Part shown: piece after piece, positions 58,801 through 64,000 of the stretch
How the letters are laid out: each line of letters begins with the position of its first letter
Numbering within the stretch: the stretch's first letter is position 1
Assembly (NCBI RefSeq): GCF_000151315.2
Contig: NW_011887305.1
Location: forward strand, 533,399-597,398
DNA: 64,000 bases
Reading direction: 5' to 3'
Origin: Capsaspora owczarzaki ATCC 30864
Taxonomy: Eukaryota > Opisthokonta > Filasterea
Made by a program: the position numbers and the translations under genes
Notes under the pieces: generated by a model
What the model was told of the DNA's origin: nothing
Databases searched by the model: none
Seen by the model: the letters and a program-made list of their open reading frames with translations, nothing else

Positions 58801-61800
58801 TCAAACAGAGCGAGTAGTGGCTTCAAAAAGACGACTCGAGTGCGACGCGGACCGAGTTTGGCGGTGACATGGTCGAAAAGCAGGACAGCGGCCTGCTGCC
58901 GCGTCAAGGGATGCGAAAAGAGCTGCATGATGAAGGGCATGGCGATCTGGAAGCCATCGTCGGCCAGCTTGACCAATGTCGTAATGTGCTCAGCGGTGAA
59001 GGTGACGCGGGTCGGCCAGTCGCTGGCCTGGAACTCTGCCAGGAAAGAGTACAGCGCGGGAAAGTAGTCTGGGAACAAGAACGACCCACCGGGTAAGAAG
59101 GACGTTTGCAACAGCAGGTCGGTCGGAGGCGTGATGGAGGAATCGTTGCGCAACAGCAGCGCAACCGCTTGACGAACAGTGCTGGGCAACTCGTTGAGGT
59201 AGGGCAGGTACAGCGAGGCAGGACCCTGCGATCCCATCATCATGGAAGCTGCAGCACTGCTCGTGGCACCCGGGAGCGAGCCAGCAGCAGTGCCGCTGCT
59301 CGTGTTGGCTGTGGCAGACAGGGTGGACGAGGCAGCTGCTTGAGCTGACGCAGCAGCCGTCGCGAACGCAGTGGCACCTTTGCCAGACGGCATGCCCGAC
59401 ACGCTGGTATTGAACGCGGCCGAGAATCCACCGCCCATGGACATGGATGCAATTTGGTTGCTGGTGGCATTGACGCTCGAGCTGCCCGCAGAGCTCGACA
59501 TGCCAACCAGCGATGGTGCGAGCAACCCGGCCGAGGACGGCGCAGCAACGAGCTTGGTGGAGACGGCGTGTCTCTGGGCTGCGAGACGCTGGCGAACAGC
59601 AGTCTGATCCGAGTTGGCGGCACTGCCCTCTGCCGAGCCGATCGGCTGGGTGAGCGACTGCGGCACTGCACTGTTGAATACCACTTCGTTCAGCAGCATG
59701 ACGCTGTTTCTGGCCGCGAGATTCACCTGCGAGATGAAGGACGTGGTGCCCGGGGCGGTGGGAATGGTATGCCGCACAGGGAATGGAGAGAACGAAGGCA
59801 GGGCAGTGTCGAAGGGCGAGATGGTTGCTGCATTGCTCAGATTGTTTGCGCGCTGCTTGGAGGCTGGGGCAGTCACGCCGAGCACAGGGTCAAGCTCTGA
59901 GAGGGCGTCGACAGTGGCAGACGTTCGGAGCCGAGAGGGTCCCGTTGCCTCCAGAATACCGCGAGCGTGGTACCGATCAGCAAGGTACAGCTCGCACACG
60001 ATGCAAGCCAATCGGTAAAGATCAAAGGAGCGACGCTCCTCAAACGAGCACGGGATGGAGTCTGCACCGATGGCTGAGAGTAAAGCGGCAGTTTGCATGG
60101 AGGGCAGAATGTTACCGTCCAGCTGCTCCAACGGTTGAAGTGGAGCCACCAGTTGGCCGGCGTGGTCACTGGAAATGAGCTGGGCCAACGAGGTGGAGGC
60201 GCCTTCGAGCAGACTGCCGCCCTCGCTCGCACCAGCGCCCAGAGTGCCGGTGACCACGGCTGAACCAGCCTGTTGGCCATGCAGCTGCGAGAGTTGTTCC
60301 ATGATTGCGCGATTGGCAAGGGAGACGAGCGAGCTGGACTCGAGCAAGTGGGTGACGATGGTGGCGGAAGTGCCCTGCAGAGACGACGCAAACGCCCTCG
60401 ACTGCTCGAAAAGCAGCAAAGGTCCGATATGACCCGCTTGATCTGGATCCTCGGCCAGAGAAATGCGAGGGAGCTGCTGAGTCAGAGGCTGTTGCGGGAC
60501 TCCTTGCTGACTCGACGCCGAGACAGCCGCCAGCCCGCTGCCGCTGGATCCTCCCGCAGACAAGCCGGCGGCACCGCTCGCCATTTGCCAGCCGGGATAG
60601 TTCGAGGGCATCGACGTAGGAGGTGAAGGTGGAGCGGCGGCCGATGCAGCCGCAGTCAAGGCGGCCAGAGCGTTGGACGAGGTCGCTGTTCCATCGGTCG
60701 CTGTGGCACCACCTGCATACCCATCAGCTCCACCGGATACGTTGGGCGAATTGGTAGACGCTGTTGCACTGGCAGAACTGAGCGCCGCTGCAGCAGAGGC
60801 ACTCGCCGCTTGTATGTCAAGCGGCGTTGGCGATGCCAGCATTTGTGACCGGGTGTTTGGTTGAGGCAAGGGTGACGAAGGCAGCGCCGGATTGGAGGGT
60901 GGCTGCTGGAGGGTGGAGGAGGCACCGACTGCTGCTGCTGCTGCTGGCATTGCGAGTGTGGTGGTGGTGTTGGTGGTCGTGGTCGGTTGGACTGGATTCG
61001 AGGGGTTGACGGCACCCAACGAAGCAGCGGTAGACGATGAAGCGACTGCACTTCCAAGAGATGCAGCGTTTTGGTGCTGCTGGGGCGCGACAAAGTTGTC
61101 CTTGATAATCCGCGGAGGATGCGGATGGCCAAACAACTGCACCACTCCGTGAGAGGCCAGGTACTTGTGCTGATCCACCAATGGGAGGAAGACGTTCTTG
61201 GCCTTGACGGCACCGCGGCCAGTCAATTTCCAGCCGAACGTGAGGTCAATCCAGTGGTGGAGGAGTCCACTGACGGCATCGCTTTCAGAGCACGCATGTG
61301 TTTGTCGACAAAGTCGCGCCCAGAGACGGCCCAGTGCGGGACCTCAATGTCCGGCATGTCCGAGTGGATGGACTGGAAAATGTCTGGGTCGGTGAAAAAC
61401 TCGGGAATGCACTCGTCCGGTGTCCAGTCGTACATGCGTTGCATGCTGGACGGATACTCGTTTGGCTCGTAGTTGGACCGTACATAGCGGCAGAGGAGCG
61501 CTCGCGGCGTGCGCCGCGCCAGGTACACAAAGTACGTGACCTCCGACAAGAGCTCGCTAATGTGGTGAGGAGTGGCCGAGTCCCAGGTGATGTCGAGTTG
61601 CTGGTCACCCTTGTTGAGCCGGAACTTGGTCTTGGTCAAGTTTCGCCATCCCCCGTTGGAGCGAGAAAAGTCAATCACCCAGGGAAGGACTGGATGGTAA
61701 TTGGGATCGCCGCGGCGACGGCCTGCAAGGTGGTTGAGCGCCATGAGATATTCAAAGTTGGAAATGCTGCCGCGAGTCCAGTGATCAATCAGCCATGGCA

Positions 61801-63533
61801 AGTCCATGAGCGTGGGCGCACGCGGGATGGACGGCGAGAAAGGAACGAGGTTGAACATGAGTCGGGGTCGCGCCGCCGTGACAGACAGCAACGACGCTTG
61901 GTTGACCCACGGCGAGCAGCTGGTAAAGCCAGTGACACGAACCCACAAGTGCTCGGAAATCAGGCAGTTGGAGGACGTGAGTTGACCGTGCGTGATGCCA
62001 TTGCGATGGCAGAAGGCGAGCACTTGCAGGATTTGGTAAATGACAAACAAGCTTTTGGCGTGCGATGCAGACAAGGCGTACGGACTGAATGTAACAATAT
62101 CGCTCAGTGTTTTGGGCTCGAACGGATACAAGATGTAATACGCGCGCGCCGTCTCCACGACAGCCAATGCCGAGGCGAGGTTGGGATGGTTGGAGGATCG
62201 GAGGGCAGCCGCCAAGTCTGCATCGAAAAAGTTATCGACCACGTCCGAACAAGGACCCGGCGTAGCAGTCGCGCCAGGTGTACCACTGCTCGCTGAAGAT
62301 GATACGGCGGGGGAGGTTGGTGTTGTCGTCGTGGTTGCCGGCGCTCCGAATGCGCTCTCAAACTGTGCCGCTTTCGACAGCAGGTTTTTTGCAGGGCTTC
62401 GATGGGTGGGGCCGCTGCTGCCGTCGGACGAAACGACGGCAATGTTGGGTTGGAGTGTGGTGAGTAGGTTCATGAGCGCGCGGTCCTGTTGGCGAGAGGC
62501 AGATGAGGAGAAAAAGGAAAACGACAAAATACAAAATAAGGCGAAGATTGGCTTCAGGCATGGCAATGTCCACAACACACAAACAACACACATGTGTAAC
62601 ACGTACCTGATCGCCAATGACGGTGGCGCCACTGCTTGGCACCCATGCTTCGCCCGGGTCGGCCGAATCCGAGGCACCAACAATGTTGCGCAGCTTTGAT
62701 TGCTCCGCCTCATCGCTCAGATGACTCAAGTAGTTTCCTAGAGACACGAGCGCGTCTGATCCAATCTGGTGCACGGTCTGTCCATGCTGAGATGGAGTGT
62801 CACTGATCGGGTCCCCAGAATTGGCAGTCGCGTTCGCCTGAGCGAGCTCTGTAAAGACCTTCGGCCTGTGCCATTGCGTGCGTACAATAGCGATGATGCG
62901 CAATCATGACAAAAACGCAATCCCCAGTCAGCTACTTGCTCGCGACACTCCGATCATGATGGAGCGTCAAAGCATTGTTGACTTTACCTTCGGCCACTGT
63001 GGACGCCTTTGAGAACCACCTTGACGGCGACCTGCACATACGAGTTTTCTGGATGGGCATTCGAACGCTCAGCCAGCAATCGCAGCTGGGCCGTGAGTGC
63101 CGCGGACGGCGAGATTCCCATCGGCAAGCCGGCCTCTTCGGTTGAGAGTGATAGCGGGGGGTGCGCTGGCGGGATGGCACGATCCAGCGCCACCGATCGC
63201 AGCCACGCCTGATCGACCTGTGTGTTTTGTGGTGGTGTGGGGTGTGTCAATGTCATTGTGGGGAAGCGTCCGCCAGAGCCCAGTCGAACATTGAATCGAT
63301 GCGAATTCAGGAGAGAACGGGGTCATCATTGTCCATCATCAGACCAACTCGTGAGATTCAAGCACACCAAAAGCAAAAGGCAGCATCACCCAAGAGGACA
63401 GAGCACAGGCCGTTACCACGCAGCAGGCATGGGTGCCGTGATCGCCAGGCTCGAACAGCGGCCGGGTCGCGCGCGGCTGAAGCTCGGCGTCAATCAGCTC
63501 GGACAGCGCTGGAAACGAGAGCCGCTGTCCCAT
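55828..63533 (-). CDS. WDR81: WDR81, BEACH and WD40 endosomal protein (frame break inside)
   Basis: Eleven exons: 63417-63533, 62988-63217, 62607-62865, 57404-62485, 57217-57276, 56890-57113, 56697-56821, 56559-56620, 56237-56476, 56057-56157 and 55828-55959; about 2,210 residues if the frame break is ignored. The N-terminus ([15 protein letters not shown]) leads to a kinase-like region ([34 protein letters not shown]) with no HRD. The BEACH domain follows ([58 protein letters not shown]). Then come [27 protein letters not shown], a long Ala/Ser region, a helical part and C-terminal WD40 blades. WDR81 works with WDR91 to dampen PI3P synthesis on endosomes and in autophagy. At about 61286 one base is missing: HMRAL is followed by [15 protein letters not shown] in another frame. 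Exon 4 length and flanking phases agree with a one-base loss. Confidence 0.92.
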
Positions 63534-63592
<59 letters not shown>

Positions 63593-64000
63593 ATGAACTT
63601 GGAGAGAAAAAATGGGTAACTTCAAGCAAGGCTAGCGACCTGTTCCGCTCGGATTTCGCCGCCCCGCTCAAATTGATTGTTGACAAAATATTATTGCATG
63701 TTGAATGCAAGAAATAGTTGGCGGTGAGGAGGGAAATTTCGTTGAAAATTGGAGGCCAATCCATTTCGTGTCGGGTACTGCAAAGCCCGCTCGAGCTGTC
63801 CAAGCAACGGTTCTGCCGTTGTAAAATGACTATCGTTGCGTGTACAATGTGCTTGTTGCGGAACCTTGATCTCTGTTATTTCATCTGGAAGCGGGCAAAA
63901 ATGAGCCAGAGCACAAAATTAAAAACCAGCAACCAAAAAAATGAATCTCGAACAAATTTATCTTCACAAAATTTTGGCTTTTGCAATTCATTGATTCAAA
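63534..64000. promoter_or_regulatory. 5' region of WDR81; no gene seen
   Basis: A run of 56 A (T on the gene strand) at 63535-63590 lies one base upstream of the WDR81 ATG. The remaining 400 bp show no coding or RNA signal that I can support. Confidence 0.6.
63535..63590. repeat. A56 homopolymer
   Basis: Uninterrupted run of 56 A on the plus strand, which is T56 on the WDR81 strand immediately before its start codon. Confidence 0.95.

Overview
This is nuclear DNA of a gene-dense, intron-rich unicellular eukaryote. About 23 protein genes and one tRNA lie in 64 kb, mostly 100 to 300 bp apart. Introns are short (mostly 60 to 200 bp), and proteins carry long Ala, Ser, Thr and Gln tracts. The gene set is animal-like (PYROXD1, WDR81, ITPK1, LYSET-like, TANGO1-like, PPM1F-like, MARCH, Abitram), but the compact layout is not that of an animal. 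My inference is a unicellular relative of animals, such as a filasterean of the Capsaspora type. This was not tested by any search.

Layout: 1-6006 holds a partial AAA_28 P-loop NTPase (-), an F-box/LRR protein (+) and PYROXD1 (-). 6294-7105 holds tRNA-Ala(AGC) followed by an orphan XPG nuclease fragment. 8026-15277 holds a MARCH-type E3 ligase (+), TIM50 (-) and a PPM1F-like phosphatase (+). 15482-22792 holds WDR83 (-), UDP-glucose pyrophosphorylase (-), Abitram (-) and a LYSET/TMEM251-like membrane protein (+). 23397-33383 holds a very large kinase with Sel1 repeats and a RhoGAP domain (-), and PSMD5 (+). 33516-43266 holds a TANGO1-like protein (-), PSMA3 (-) and an LRR protein with one repeat per exon (-). 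43620-49462 holds SH3BGRL (+), ITPK1 (-), syntaxin-5 (+) and a VMA12/TMEM199 homologue (-). 49777-63533 holds a glutaredoxin (+), a LUC7 splicing factor (-), TFIIIC subunit GTF3C5 (+) and WDR81 (-). The last ~470 bp hold no gene I can support.

There are no operons. Genes are arranged as convergent and divergent pairs. Several products act in the secretory and endolysosomal system (TANGO1-like, STX5, VMA12, LYSET-like, WDR81, MARCH). Two belong to the proteasome (PSMA3, PSMD5) and two are linked to splicing (LUC7, WDR83). I infer no functional cluster from this.

The most interesting items are: a protein joining an MLKL-like helical bundle, a kinase, Sel1 repeats and a RhoGAP domain; unicellular TANGO1-like and LYSET-like proteins; a one-base frame break in the WDR81 BEACH domain; a 47-bp duplication that breaks the reading frame before the UGP start; a duplicated RS exon in LUC7 whose stop codon overlaps the splice donor; and a raised share of GC-AG introns. 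Exon borders below were worked out by hand from splice motifs, phase and remembered family alignments, and may be a base or two off in places.
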